A stretch of DNA of 64,000 bases from Ichthyophis bannanicus (lineage: Eukaryota; Chordata; Amphibia; Gymnophiona; Ichthyophiidae): contig JAWIIG010000038.1 in NCBI GenBank assembly GCA_033557465.1, positions 3,063,501-3,127,500 of the forward strand, read 5' to 3'. The notes beneath the pieces were generated by a model. That model saw nothing but the letters and a program-made list of their open reading frames with translations, ran no database searches and was not told where the DNA came from. Below, one piece after another: positions 39,183 to 49,628 of the stretch. Position 1 is the first letter of the stretch. Each line of letters starts with the position of its first letter. Position numbers and translations under genes: made by a program.

Positions 39183-39600
39183 TGGAAACTAAATGAAGGC
39201 TTGTTGGAGGATACCAGGGTGGTGAGAGAGGTGTAACACTTAATACCGGAGTATTTCAAACAGAATCGGGAGGGAGAGGTAAAAGGGGGGGTAGTATGGG
39301 ATGCTTTCAAATCAGTGGTGAGGGGGTGTTAATAAAGTGGGGGGAATGGCTAAAAAGGGAAAGGGAGGAGCAGGAATTGCAGTTGAGCCACCAACTAGTG
39401 GTATTGGAGGGAAAATATGCTCAGGGGGGTAGTGGGCAATACTGGGAAGCAGTGTTGGAGACGAGGGCTAAACTGAATGCGTTCGAGGCAGAACAGATAA
39501 AGCTTCACCTGCAACTGCTGAGGCAGAACTTCGTCAAAGGGGGTAATAAAGCGGGGAAGTATTTGGCATGGCAGTTAAAAAAGAGAAAGGAATGGAATAT
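39183..39600 (+). pseudogene. L1-D ORF2 linker between endonuclease and RT
   Basis: Multiple stops in all frames, but the region fits the poorly conserved L1 linker. The frame at 39296-39600 has KREREEQELQLSHQLVVLEG and ends KAGKYLAWQLKKRKEWNI, the usual -LA--LK---- segment before RT. It continues at 44639 beyond DIRS-5. Confidence 0.7.
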
Positions 39601-39762
39601 AGTAATTACACTTACCTGGTAAGTGTAGTTCCTTGAGTGACGACAGCTTAGTTCTCCACCTCTGGGTAGTGCACCTCCTCCTGCAGCTTGGAGACTGGAC
39701 CAATCAAAACTTGTCCTTACTGGAAGTAGCTTGCTGGAACTCCTCCTCAGCCCCAGTGATCT
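39601..39762 (-). repeat. DIRS-5 left (3') terminal repeat
   Basis: Bases 39655-39762 are an almost exact inverted copy of 44507-44612 (gcttggagactggaccaatc, ttactggaagtagcttgctg). The outer end contains the perfect 19-bp palindrome acacttacctggtaagtgt (39608-39626). Confidence 0.93.
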
Positions 39763-40034
39763 ATTGACAAAGCAGACTCAGAGCAACAAATAAGTAGCAA
39801 ATAACTTAAACTTAACCGAACCTGCCAACTACATATTACCTCCTCCAAAAACGGAGCAAGGCGAAATTTTCTTCAAGAAAGGCTCCCCCCTCCTACCGAG
39901 CCACAGCAGACCAGCGAGAGAAGAAACCTCCCCAACAGAAAAAACGTGCGATAACCGATCGACACCACGACTCCACTCACCTGTAATATCGCCCTTCAGG
40001 ACCGAACGTGTGCCGCTCTAAGCAACACCCCCAC

Positions 40035-40141
40035 GGGCGGGAATGAGGACTAAGCTGTCGTCACTCAAGGAACTACAATTACCAGGTAAGTGTAATTACT
40101 ATTTCCTTATCGTTCCTCCAGCTTAGTCCTCCACCTCTGGG
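40035..40141 (-). repeat. DIRS-5 internal complementary region
   Basis: Complement of the left end (to about 40101), then complement of the right end (tttccttatcgttcctccag and on). This reproduces the joined termini. Confidence 0.92.
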
Positions 40142-40157
40142 ATGTAGCAGAGCAGTA

Positions 40158-41557
40158 TTAATGGGAGGGACCTTGCCAGCCGGCACGCAAAACTGCTGAC
40201 CCAAAACAAGCATCCCCCGCCGCCAGCACATCCAGCCAATAGTGCTTACTAAAGGTATGCAGCGACGACCACATTGCCGCTTTGCAAATTTCCACCGGCG
40301 GAACCAGACTGTGCTCTGCCCAGGACGCAGCCTGCGCTCTAGTAGAATGCGCCCTTAGCCCTACAGGCGCAGGGCACCCTTGCAACATGTAAGCCGAGAC
40401 AATCGCCTCTTTAATCCATCTGGAAATCAACGCTCTCGATGCCGGTTCACCTCTTCTGGAACCTCCAAATAGTACAAACAAGCGATCCGACTTGCGGAAA
40501 GGCTCGGTCACCAACAGATAGCATCGCAAAACTCTCTTAATGTCTAAGCGACTAAGGGGCTTGTTTACAAAGCCGCGGTAGCGGTTTGCGATCGTAATCG
40601 GAGCCGCGGCCCCATTGATTTCAATGGGGCCGCGGCTGCGATCGCGATCGCGAACCACTACCGCGGCTTTGTAAACAAGCCCCTAAGTCCCCGGTCCGAA
40701 GACTGTTCCTCCGTCCCCCGCAAGATCGGCAGCGAGACTGACTGACTCAAATGAAAAGGGGAAACCACCTTGGGCAAAAATGATGGCCCTGGCCTAAGGA
40801 CCACCTTCTGAGAAGACAAGCATAGAAAGGGCTACCTGCACGACAGCGCCTGGAGCTCCGAAATACGCCTGGTCGAACAGATAGCCACCAGAAACATCGC
40901 CTTGAGGGTGATATCCTTCAACGAAGCTTGGGACAAAGGTTCAAATGGAGCCCTAAACAACGCCTGTCACACTAGGTTGAGATCCCATGGCGGAACGGAA
41001 ACCCGTCACGCAGGACTGAGCTGGGACATGGCCTTAAGAAACCGAACGACATCTAGGTGCGTCCCTAACATTACTCCTTGCACCTTACGTCTGTAACAGG
41101 CTAGCACCGCTAGCTGAACCCTCAACGAACTCACGGCCAACCCCTTATCGAAACCATCCTGCAAGAAGTCCAACACCACTGGCACCAAAGTCGTGGCCGC
41201 GCGAATGTGGCGCCGAGAGCACCAATCCTCGAAAATCCGCCAGACGCACACATAAGCGAGAGAGGTTGAACGTTTGCGAGCTTGAAGCAAGGTCGCGACC
41301 ACCGACCGGGAGTATCCCTTCTTCCTCAGCCGCGCCCTTTCAATGGCCAAGCCGTAAGCGAGAATCTCTCCACCCGGGGCATCAGAAGCGGACCCTGAAT
41401 GAGCAGATCCAGAGCCAGCAGAAGCCGCCACGGAGCGCCATCTAACAGCCTGACGAGATCGGCATACCAAGGATGCCTGGGCCAATCTGGCGCTATCAAC
41501 AACACTCTCCTGCTGTGCGCCTCGATGCGCTGAATCACCCGTCTGATGAGCGCCCAC
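40158..41557 (-). pseudogene. DIRS-5 tyrosine recombinase (broken)
   Basis: The N-terminal part is open at minus 41006-41557 (LRKKGYSRSVVATLLQARK, VVLDFLQDGFDKGLAVSSLR). The arginine box CSTRRISELQAL appears near 40880-40920 after two stops. The C-terminal part is open at minus 40158-40658: LRAHSTRAQAASWAEHS carries HxxR, then the Trp of KAAMWSSLHTF and the likely Tyr of SKHYWLD. The catalytic set Arg-His-Arg-Trp-Tyr is therefore all there, but stops near 41000 and the 128-bp MITE break the gene. Its N-terminus overlaps the RNase H frame. Confidence 0.88.
40556..40683. mobile_element. Palindromic MITE, 128 bp, copy 2
   Basis: Ends ggggcttgtttacaaagccg and exact complement. The inner part continues as a near-perfect palindrome around ccccattgatttcaatgggg. 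Flanked by taa on both sides (40553-40555 and 40684-40686). It shares its ends with the copy at 5190-5272 but has a different, longer centre. Confidence 0.92.
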
Positions 41558-42206
41558 GGCGGAAACACATAGAGAAGACCTACCGATGGCGCACCGCCAC
41601 TATAACTGAACAAAGCGTTTCCATTCGAAAATGCGGAACCCGAAGGCAGCGATTTACCCCTTTGAGGTCCAGGATGGGCCGGAGCGAGCCATCCTTCTTT
41701 GGCACCACGAAATAGATCGAATAACTCCCCAGGCCATACTCCGCCGCCGGGACGTGAACAACCGCTCTCAGCTGCAGCAGACGGTCTAACGTCTGCCTCA
41801 TCTGAAGAGCCTTTCGAGGACCCCTGCAGGGGGAAAGCACAAATGAATCCAGGACCGGCCTCTCAAACTCTAAGGCGTATCCGTTGCGAATGATCTCCAA
41901 GACCCACTGATCCGACGTTATGTGGGTCCAGGCAGAGAGAAAACCCCGGAGACGCCCCCCTACTGGTTGAATCTCTGCCTGGACCCGCCGCCCTTCATTG
42001 CGACTTCCGAGCCGATGCAGGAGCCGCCCCTGCAAATCCTCTACTTGCACCTCGGAACCCTCGAAACCCCTGGTTCCTAGACGCAAATCTCCCCCTTTGG
42101 GAACCTGCAAAACGGGATGATCGAAATCTCCGAAAATCCCTAAATTGCCCCCGAAAGGACACTGAAGGCTTCCCGTGCTTGGGTTTATCTTCCGGCAATC
42201 TGCCAC
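41326..42206 (-). pseudogene. DIRS-5 RT-RNase H, core deleted
   Basis: Minus 41580-42206 has the start of RT: SDQWVLEIIRNGYALEFERP, SIYFVVPKKDGSLRPILDLK and HFRMETLCSVIVAV. The sequence then jumps to the end of RNase H (minus 41326-41613): GLLYVFPPWALIRRVIQRIE and VLLIAPDWPRHPWYADLVRL. Missing between them are all catalytic parts, including YLDD and the RNase H acidic residues. Compared with DIRS-2 this is roughly 1.2-1.4 kb. The join is near 41610-41625. This copy cannot make RT and would depend on another element. Confidence 0.88.
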
Positions 42207-43470
42207 CTTTAGAGTCTCCCAAATCCTTCACCAACTTATCCAAATCCTCCCCGAACAAGAGCTTTCCCTTAAATGGAAGCTTGCCGAGACGCGACTTGGA
42301 AGATCCACCCGCCGCCCAATTCTTTAGCCAGAGGGACCTCCGTGCCGCTACTAAGGAAGCCATACTATTGGATAAGGACCTGATAAGGTCGTAGTGCACA
42401 TTGGCCAAATACGCCGTCCCGGATTCTAAACGCTGAAGCTCACGCACCTCCTCGACCTCCAGGGATTCAGACTGTCTGAGGTGTTGGACCCAGCAAAGAC
42501 AGGCTCTGACCACCCAAGCCCCACAGATGGAGGCCTGCAAGGCCATGGCATCCGCCTCGAAGGACTGTTTCACGAGACCATCCAACTTCCTATTGGACGC
42601 GTCCTTCAAAGCCACACTGCCTTCTACCGGTATTGTGGTCTTTTTGGTGACCGCCAAGACTGCCGCATCCACCTTCGGAGATCGGAATTTCTCCTTGTCC
42701 TTATCTGCCAGAGGATAGAGCTTTTGCATAATCCTCATTCCCTTAAGTCCGGATTCAGGGTAATCCCACTCACTCTGTATCATCTGATCTATAACCTTGT
42801 GAATAGGAAAAACCACCTGCGTTTGCCAAACCGCTTGAATAATGGGATCCGCGCCATCCTCTTCAACAACCGGCTGTTCCACCGACAGCCGCAGAGTCTG
42901 AAGAGCCTCAGTAATCAGGGCCGGTAACTCTTCCTTCCGAAACACTCGAATGATCCTGGTCTGATATTCCGGCTCGAGAATCTCACCTTCCTCTAACTCA
43001 TCCATTTCAACGTCGAGATCACAGTCATCCTCCTCTCCCTCTTGCCAATCCGCCTCCGCGGGCAAAGGCTCAACCTGCCTAGGCCTCTTGGCTGCCTTCG
43101 ACGCTCCGCGCTCCATCATCCCTGCGCACGTGGTTGAGGAAGTGGAAGGTTGGGACCCGGGTCCCAGCCCCTGCCGTATGCGACAAAATGCCTGATGCAT
43201 CAACAAAACAAAGTCCGGGGAAAAATCCCACCAGGTCTCCCCAAGATCCGTCGTAGGACCAGAACCTGCAGTCGGAGCAGAAGCTGAACAGCCTGCTACC
43301 GCCGGGTCCCCTTCTGCCCCCGAGAGACTTCCTTGGGTAGTGGGGGCCAGAGAGCCTAACAGCTGCTGTTCCATATCCCCCGAGACAGAAGCACAGCCCT
43401 GGCAAACTCCTGCTTCAGAACTGAGACCCTTTCGAGAGCCACAGATAACACATTGGGAGCTGGAAGACAT
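41995..43470 (-). CDS. DIRS-5 gag-like ORF1, 491 codons, open
   Basis: Starts MSSSSQCVICGSRKG with two Cys pairs (CVIC and CQGC about 20 residues later), a likely zinc-binding N-terminus. An acidic stretch follows (EGEEDDCDLDVEMDELEEGE, about 145-165). The conserved middle is EALQTLRLSVEQP, VWQTQVVFPIHKVIDQM, VKQSFEADAMALQAS and AARRSLWLKNWAAGG. It ends in an Arg/Phe/Gly-rich tail (FRDFRRFRSSRFAGS, NQGFRGFRGASRGFAG) typical of RNA binding. The end overlaps the RT frame (41995-42206). The Met at 43470 is chosen because the Cys cluster starts right after it. It is fully open, the best-preserved gene of this element, and could help package RNA of an active relative. Confidence 0.9.
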   Translation of the reverse strand: MSSSSQCVICGSRKGLSSEAGVCQGCASVSGDMEQQLLGSLAPTTQGSLSGAEGDPAVAGCSASAPTAGSGPTTDLGETWWDFSPDFVLLMHQAFCRIRQGLGPGSQPSTSSTTCAGMMERGASKAAKRPRQVEPLPAEADWQEGEEDDCDLDVEMDELEEGEILEPEYQTRIIRVFRKEELPALITEALQTLRLSVEQPVVEEDGADPIIQAVWQTQVVFPIHKVIDQMIQSEWDYPESGLKGMRIMQKLYPLADKDKEKFRSPKVDAAVLAVTKKTTIPVEGSVALKDASNRKLDGLVKQSFEADAMALQASICGAWVVRACLCWVQHLRQSESLEVEEVRELQRLESGTAYLANVHYDLIRSLSNSMASLVAARRSLWLKNWAAGGSSKSRLGKLPFKGKLLFGEDLDKLVKDLGDSKGGRLPEDKPKHGKPSVSFRGQFRDFRRFRSSRFAGSQRGRFASRNQGFRGFRGASRGFAGAAPASARKSQ

Positions 43471-44506
43471 GGCCTCCCTGAAAGCGAAAGACCCTAAAAA
43501 ATCCCGAGCTCTGTGCCCGAGAGGCTACAGACCAGAACCAACAGAGAACCCCGTGCAGCCCTGTAACCGTACCCCTGAGGAAACGGCACCCTTTAAGGAA
43601 GGAAGCTCCCTTCAGTTCCTGGTCTGTGTACCATCTGCATTCCTTTCTGTTGGCTCCGGTTTTTTTTTTTTTTTTTGGTTTGCTTAGGTATGCGCTGCTA
43701 CCGATAGGCTAGGGCCCCCCAAGGGACCAGCAGCCCCTGAGACCCTCTCGGCAGCTGAAGAATCCGGCGAAGAAACAAAAGAAAACCAAGTAAACAAAAG
43801 AAAATAAAGGAAACTAACAAAACTAACAAAATAAGCACCTGAACTGCCTCATCGAGATCGCGGCCCGCTACGCCGCTCCGGAGCCTGAAGTAGAGGCCGC
43901 GTGCTCTAGCGATGCCACAGCACCGCGATTACAAAATGGCTGCGGTCCTCACCAAGCCTTTTTTGGCGTGCAAACTGAAGTGCCCGAAAGGCCCGCAGTG
44001 AGCCAAATCCCCGCTGCTAAACAGACCCCCGGGTGCCGCTCACCTCAATGAGCCCCAGCCCCGCGGAGCCGAATAGGACAGCCCCCGATTTAAAGGCAGT
44101 GAAACCGTTCCGGCAGAGCCGTCTCTGAGCGAATACGGAATCCTGCTGCCGCTCCTCCGAACCAGGCTGCTAAGCTCACCCGACAATCGGGACCACGGCG
44201 TGCTGTCCAAGGAGCTCTACCCCGAACGTCCTGGGGCAGAGATCCTTTAATTAGCAAGGAAGCTGAACCGGGCTGCGGCTGGGCAGGAGAAAAAGACCTC
44301 CCGGACTCACTCTGCTCCAGAACTAAACAAATCAACCCCGCTTCCTTTCTTCTTTTTTTTTTTTTTTTAATTAAGAGGACAGTCCCTGTAAATATTATAG
44401 ACCCCCAAAAAAACCAATTAGAGGAATATCTAACTATGTCGCTCCTTATCTGTTATTCCAGTGAGCCCAGCACCTAGGCTCACTACGTCCTCCTGCTGCA
44501 TGGACA
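43471..44506 (-). other. DIRS-5 5' leader
   Basis: About 1 kb upstream of gag and inside the right terminal repeat, GC-rich, no accepted ORF. It has a poly-T run (43662-43676) and another at 44352-44368, which are poly-A runs in the sense of the element. It may hold the DIRS-5 promoter, but no motif was identified with certainty. Confidence 0.5.
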
Positions 44507-44638
44507 CACTGGGGCTGAGGAGGAGTTCCAGCAAGCTACTTCCAGTAAGGACAAGTTTTGATTGGTCCAGTCTCCAAGCTGCAGGAGGAGGTGCACTACC
44601 CAGAGGTGGAGGACTAAGCTGGAGGAACGATAAGGAAA
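44507..44638 (-). repeat. DIRS-5 right (5') terminal repeat
   Basis: Inverted copy of 39655-39762, followed by ggaggactaagctggaggaa and cgataaggaaa, the outer end seen in the ICR. Confidence 0.93.
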
Positions 44639-46208
44639 GGATCATACAGATTAGAAGCAGGGGGGGGGGGGGGTGAGGGATGATCACCAAATCAGAGAAG
44701 AGTTTGTAGCGTTTTATCAGAAGCTTTATGCTGCCCAATCAGAGGGCCCAGCGGAGGCGATCATTAACTATTTGAGAGGAGTGGGGTTGCCATGGTTGGA
44801 AGAAGGGGAACAGCAGAATCTAGACAGAGATTGGAGCAGAGGAAGTGACACGGGCGATTAGGGATATGAAGCTAGGAAAAGCCCCGGTCCTAGACGGGCT
44901 GACAGCACAGTTCTATAAAAAATTCGGGAGTCTGCTAGTGCAACCCCTAACAAAAGTATTTAATATGCCAAGGCAGGGGGAGAAATTGGCGGACACGATG
45001 GGATGGGCAGGCATTACCCTTATATACAAGGAAGGGAAAGATCCGCAGGAGTGCGCGTCCTACAGGCCAATATCGCTTTTAAATATTGACGTGAAGCTGA
45101 TGGCAAAGATATTAGCGATGAGGCTCAACAAAATACTGGGTAAGTTAATTCATGATGACCAAGCAGGTTTTATACCGGGGCAGCAGGTGACAGATAACAT
45201 CAGGAAAGTACTAAATGTGATTTGGAGAGCAAGGCGATCTGGTGACCCTGTACTGCTGGTCTCACTTGATGCCGAAAAAGCATTTGATCAAGTGTCATGG
45301 GAATTTTTATTTTCAATGTTGGAAGCCATGGGGTTTGGGGCAGAGTTTGTGAATTGGATAAAAGCTTTGTATGTAAGTCCTAAAGCATGTATGTAAGTCC
45401 TCAGCCATAAGCCTACACACACTCATTCAACCAGACACAAGCACACGGCCAAGGAGAAGAGGCACAACCAACCGAGTAAACACCCCAACAGACTTCCTCA
45501 AGTCCCGCAAGGACACCGCAGAACGATCACTCTCACTGGCTGCTCCATCAATCTGGAACACCCTCCCATTTGAACTAAGACAAACCACAGACTTCAAGGA
45601 CTTCCGTAAACAACTGAAAACAACTCTATTCATGGAACACTATGGACATACCACTTGATCTACTAACCATGCCAGAACTACGGAACCTCTCCCCCCCAAC
45701 CTTGTATATAAAACTGTATAATAGCTCACAATGTATAATAGCACACAATGTATAATAGCTCACAATGTACAATAGCGCACAATGTAGAAAGCACAATTTA
45801 AATCAAATGCTCACCAACACAAACACTCAACACGCATCACTGAATGAAAACACTTGTCCACTTTTTGATTGCTTGCTGTGAGACCGCCTTGATTGAAGGA
45901 GAAGGCGGTATAGAAATACTGTTAAATAAATAAATAAAATAAATGTGTGAGAGTAAATGGAGGGTACTCACGCTTTTTTCCTCTGGGGAGGGGAACTCGG
46001 CAGGGCTGCCCTTTATCACCACTACTGTTCGCGCTCTCGTTAGAGCCCCTGACAGTGCGAATAAGGGCGAGCCAAGATACTAAGGGGATACAGGTGGGAC
46101 AAAAAGAGTACCGCATGTCGCTCTTTGCAGATGACATACTGTTAACAATCACGAGACCAGGGGAAACGTTGCCAGCAATAATAAGTGAGATACAGGACTA
46201 TGGGAAGG
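44639..46208 (+). pseudogene. L1-D ORF2, reverse transcriptase part, interrupted
   Basis: Minor stops up to 44845, then an open stretch 44845-45390: MKLGKAPVLDGLTAQFYKKF, ITLIYKEGKDPQECASYRPI, LLNIDVKLMAKILAMRLNK, DDQAGFIPGQQVTDNIRKVL and SLDAEKAFDQVSWEFLF. An L2-like piece interrupts at 45391-45945. RT resumes with YSRFFPLGRGTRQGCPLSPL and the catalytic SLFADDILLTI (near 46125). A second L2-like piece follows. This is the L1-clade RT core with FADD kept. It is inactive because of insertions and frameshifts. Confidence 0.9.
45391..45945 (+). mobile_element. L2-like LINE fragment (a) in L1-D
   Basis: A 5'-truncated 3' end. One frame gives ERSLSLAAPSIWNTLPFELR and TTDFKDFRKQLKTTLFMEHY, the L2/CR1-group C-terminus. 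The tail is accgccttgattgaagga, gaaggcggtata and aaataaataaa. L1-D resumes with gtgagagtaaatggaggg; atgt is shared at both joins. An atgtaagtcct repeat (45371-45381 and 45391-45401) marks the left join. Confidence 0.82.
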
Positions 46209-46830
46209 TTGTTATGAGTAACAACGTTTAAAACTCATTCACAATATTGCGCCCTCATACATTGGCAACCTAATCACTAAGCAAGCACACAACAGGAACA
46301 GAAGAACCATACATCTCAACACTCTCTGTGTCCCAACCAGCATAAGATACGTTAAAACAGAAACAAGCAACAGAGCTTTCACCTATGCGGCGCCGATCCA
46401 CTGGAACCAGCTCCCCTCTGAACTCCGAATGTCAAATAACCTGAATGAATTCAGAAGGAACCTCAAAACCCATTTATTCCAGGCATACTACAACCCAACC
46501 TAATTACAGCACCTTACCACAACAAGTTCCCTTCTGCCCACCATAATGACACTCGGAATACACGCAGCATATTGACGACTGATATGTAATCCTGTATATA
46601 TGTATATTATATCCCCCTCCCACGCACCTTTTAATCTAATGTATATTTAAAGTTGTGAAAAGTATCTAATCTCTAATCCGTATGCTATGTAATCATTGCT
46701 CTAATCAAAATTGTATTCTTAAAAATTCATTGTATTGTACGATACATGATGATTCTGTAAAGTAAACCGCAGCTGATCGTAGGAAGCAGCGGTATATAAG
46801 TGTTTGCTAAATAAATAAATAAATAAATAA
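46209..46830 (+). mobile_element. L2-like LINE fragment (b) in L1-D
   Basis: The C-terminal frame reads NRAFTYAAPIHWNQLPSELR then NLNEFRRNLKTHLFQAYYNP. The tail is aaaccgcagctgatcgtag, gaagcagcggtatata and a taaataaa repeat ending about 46830. It differs clearly from fragment (a), so the two are separate insertions of related families. Confidence 0.82.
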
Positions 46831-48205
46831 GGTGGCGGGGTTCCGGATAAATTGGGGGAAGTCAGAAATATAAAGTTTGTTGGGGGAGGAGGAGCAGCAG
46901 GCGGGGCTGCAGCAGCATTTTTCATTTAAGTGGGCAAAGAGGTCAATTAGGTACTTGGGGGTACAGGTGGGAAGGGCACTGGAGGAATTATTTGAGTTAA
47001 ATTATAAAAATCTATTAGGGCAAATGGAGGTACAGTTGAGGGGGTGGAGCAGGGGGGGTACTACTCTTGGTTCGGGCGGATGGCAATTGTCAAAATGATG
47101 TTGCTTCCCCAGTTCCTGTTCTACTTTCAAGTATTACCAATAGCGATACCGAGAAGAATATTGAGGAAGATACAAAAACAAGTGGAGGGTTTTATCTGGG
47201 GGGGATAAAAGGCAAAGGGTGGCGGCGAGAACATTACAAGTACAGGGAACGGAGAGAGAGATGGGTGTCCCTAATTTTACATTGTACTACAAGGAGCGCA
47301 GATGAGGGCGGTGTATGCATGGTTACGGGAACCATACAAGCAATGGGTGATGATGGAAGCAGTAGATTTTGGCCCTGGAGAGTTGGAAAGGGTAGTTTGG
47401 GGGGAAGGGAGAGCGGGGAGACAACCCCTTGGTGGGGCACACTTTAAATGTATGGCAGCAGCATAGGCAGAGGATGGTGGGGAATAAGAGGTGGTCACAT
47501 ACAATGTCCCTGAAGGCGTGTTGTGAAGAGGGAGTAGGCCCGAGTAGGGCAGTTCTCAGAAGATGGGTGGAGCAGGGATTAAGTCAGATGTCACAGATAC
47601 TAGTAGGGAAAGAGGTAAGGGGTTTTGAGGGTATACGAGATATGTATCAGTTGCCGGAAGCAGACAGGTACGTGTATGTGCAAATGGGGTCTTTGATTAG
47701 AGAGAGGAAGAGGGGGCAGGATATCGGGGGAGAGTTGAATGGTTTGAAGGGGCATGCTTGGGCTCCATGGGGCAGAAGGGCATGATGTCTAGAATATACA
47801 AAGGGTTAATTGCGAGGGGAGCGGGGAAATTGAGTTATATGGAAGCGTGGGAAAGGGATTTAGGGATGGAATGGGAGGTGGAGGAATGGGAGGAGGGAGT
47901 AGCGATGGGAATAGCCAAATTCTCTATAGCCACGTCACTGCATGAAAATGGATTCAAAGTGCCGAGTAGGTGGTATCTTACACCAGAGCGGTTGCATAAA
48001 GCGGGGGTATTGAAGACGAATGAATGCTGGAGGCAATGTGGTGCAGGGGAAACATGGGTGCATATGTGGTGGTCATGCCCAGTGGTTCAGAAGTATTGGG
48101 GGAAAATTGGGGATAACATTAATAAAATTGTGGGATCATGTATAGAGCTTACTCCTGAAATGTGTCTCCTGCAAAAGAAGGATGGGAAGTGGGACGGAGA
48201 GTAGA
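46831..48205 (+). pseudogene. L1-D ORF2, C-terminal part
   Basis: After the second L2-like piece the frame gives VAGFRINWGKSEI, FKWAKRSIRYLGVQVGRAL and LNYKNLLGQMEVQLRGWSR, the RT thumb of L1. The late part has RWYLTPERLHKAGVLKTNE, CWRQCGAGETWVHMWWSCPV (the Cys/His-rich C-terminal motif) and VVQKYWGKIGDNINKIVG. Several frameshifts (near 47090, 47450 and 47780) break it. It ends around 48205. Confidence 0.88.
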
Positions 48206-48765
48206 GTATCATTTGGTATTGTATCACGGCTGCGAGATGGTAGCATGGTATTGGAATAGAAAGAGGTTACCATCTATGGACAGTTATGCTAAGCAAATGT
48301 CGGAACTATATTTTATGTACAAGCTAACGGGGGAAAAGAAGGGCGGGGGGGGGGGGACAAATGGCAAATTGGTGGGAGGGGGTGGGGAGATGGTTAAGAG
48401 AGGCCATGTGGAAGGATGGAGCAGTTGAGGATGGGGAGGGGGAGAGGTGCAGTTGGCGTGAGGGGTATGGCTTAGAGTTTCGGTTAAAAGCATGAGATTT
48501 TTGTTTAAAGGAGAGGAGTAAGGGGATGGAAGGGAGGTAGGGAAGGGGGGAGAGAAGGGGGGAGGGAGGGGGGTTTTGAGTTATAAGATGGCAAGCGTAA
48601 GCAAAGGGCAGGAGGGGGGTAGGTTGGGATATTAGAGGAGGGGTAGGTGATATTAGGGATAAAAACGGGAGAGGTTGAATGTACATGTAAATACTTATTG
48701 TAGCGGTAATTGTTGGAATAAATGGTGTATGAAAATTTCAATAAAGTTCAAGTTAAAAAAAACAT
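48206..48765 (+). other. L1-D 3' UTR, G-rich, with poly-A signal
   Basis: Long G runs (for example 48341-48356 and 48538-48572) separated by short A/T, as in L1 3' UTRs of other vertebrates, where such tracts can form G-quadruplexes. It ends at aataaagttcaagtt and an A run near 48765. Confidence 0.85.
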
Positions 48766-48945
48766 AAACGTAACTATTTCAACAAATCGGAGTGACCTAC
48801 AAGGAGCAGTTGGTACACCCCTAAACAAAGACATGCGGAGGGGTTACCTGCACGGAGCGGCAGGTGCATCTGCTCTTGCTGCCTTGCTGGGCAGACTAGA
48901 TGGATTATACTGGTCTTTATCTGCCGTCATATACTAGGTGCTCAG
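48766..48945 (+). mobile_element. CR1 3'-end fragment
   Basis: Contains ggggttacctgcacggagcg and gggcagactagatggatta followed by ctggtctttatctgccgtca, the common CR1 3' UTR. It is a 5'-truncated remnant; a sister fragment is at 50785-50965. Confidence 0.8.
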
Positions 48946-49245
48946 GGTTAGCTAGCTAAGTGCTTCCTCAATCCCAGCCACAATTTGAGAAACTAAAATA
49001 CAGCCCTCTATATTTAGCCATTTAGATGATGAGCTGGCTAGCTCCTGAAGTTAACTAGCTAAACCGTCTGAAAATCAATGAATAAGCTTTTTTTTCCAAA
49101 ATTCTAGTTCTGTTATGAGAGTAATTCTTCTTCAGTCCCTTCATAGCTGTGCAGATTTCTTTCTAAGTGTATTTGCACTACTAGGTCAATAAAGAATAAC
49201 CAACACAAAACATATATGCCAGAAATTTATTAGCTTCTAAGACTG
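48946..49245. other. Unrecognised AT-rich sequence
   Basis: No recognised gene or repeat between the CR1 fragment and the L2-like tail. Confidence 0.4.
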
Positions 49246-49628
49246 AGAAATGTATTTAAATGTCATTTGATTTACCACCATTTGAGTTATACATCATGGG
49301 GGTTTACAATTGAAAAAATAGCAGAAGACAATAGTACCACAAACATAGGTTAATAATAACAGAATTTCAAATAAGTTAATATAATTAATAGATTCCAAAA
49401 AAAAATTCAATTAAAAAAGTACAATAAGGTCAAAAGACAATGACACAAAAGGAGGGAATATATATAGAACAATAATGTCCAAGGACATACAGTATGTGCA
49501 AACAGGGAAGAAATGTGAAATTGTAATAATTTACCCAAATGCCTGAGAAAAAAATAGTTTTTAACACCCTTCTTAAACCTAATGTAAGAGGTTTCTGACC
49601 AGAGATTGGAGGGAAGAGAGTTCCAAAG

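Larger units (their letters stand above)
39601..44638 (-). mobile_element. DIRS-5: DIRS element of a second family, RT-RH mostly deleted
   Basis: The minus-strand order is 5' end (44507-44638), gag (41995-43470), short RT-RH remnant (41326-42206), recombinase (40158-41557), ICR (about 40035-40141) and 3' end (from 39601). The termini agree with the ICR. L1-D sequence continues on both sides (rkewni, then riiqir), and no clear target duplication is seen. The proteins are clearly diverged from DIRS-1 to -4, so this is another family. A palindromic MITE (40556-40683) lies in the recombinase gene. Confidence 0.92.
36015..48765 (+). mobile_element. L1-D: L1-type LINE split by DIRS-5 and two L2-like pieces
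   Basis: The plus-strand order is 5' UTR (36015-36860), ORF1 (36861-37712), G-rich spacer (37713-38450), endonuclease (38453-39182), and a linker to 39600. DIRS-5 (39601-44638) follows, then the first RT part (44639-45390), an L2-like piece (45391-45945), RT (45946-46208), another L2-like piece (46209-46830), RT C-terminal part (46831-48205), a G-rich 3' UTR and a poly-A-signal end (aataaagttcaagttaaaaa at about 48741-48765). Without insertions it is about 6.5 kb, a typical L1 length. Confidence 0.9.

Noticed and set aside
44652..44674. Poly-G run as a functional quadruplex
   Set aside because: A single homopolymer run inside a decayed L1; more likely slippage.
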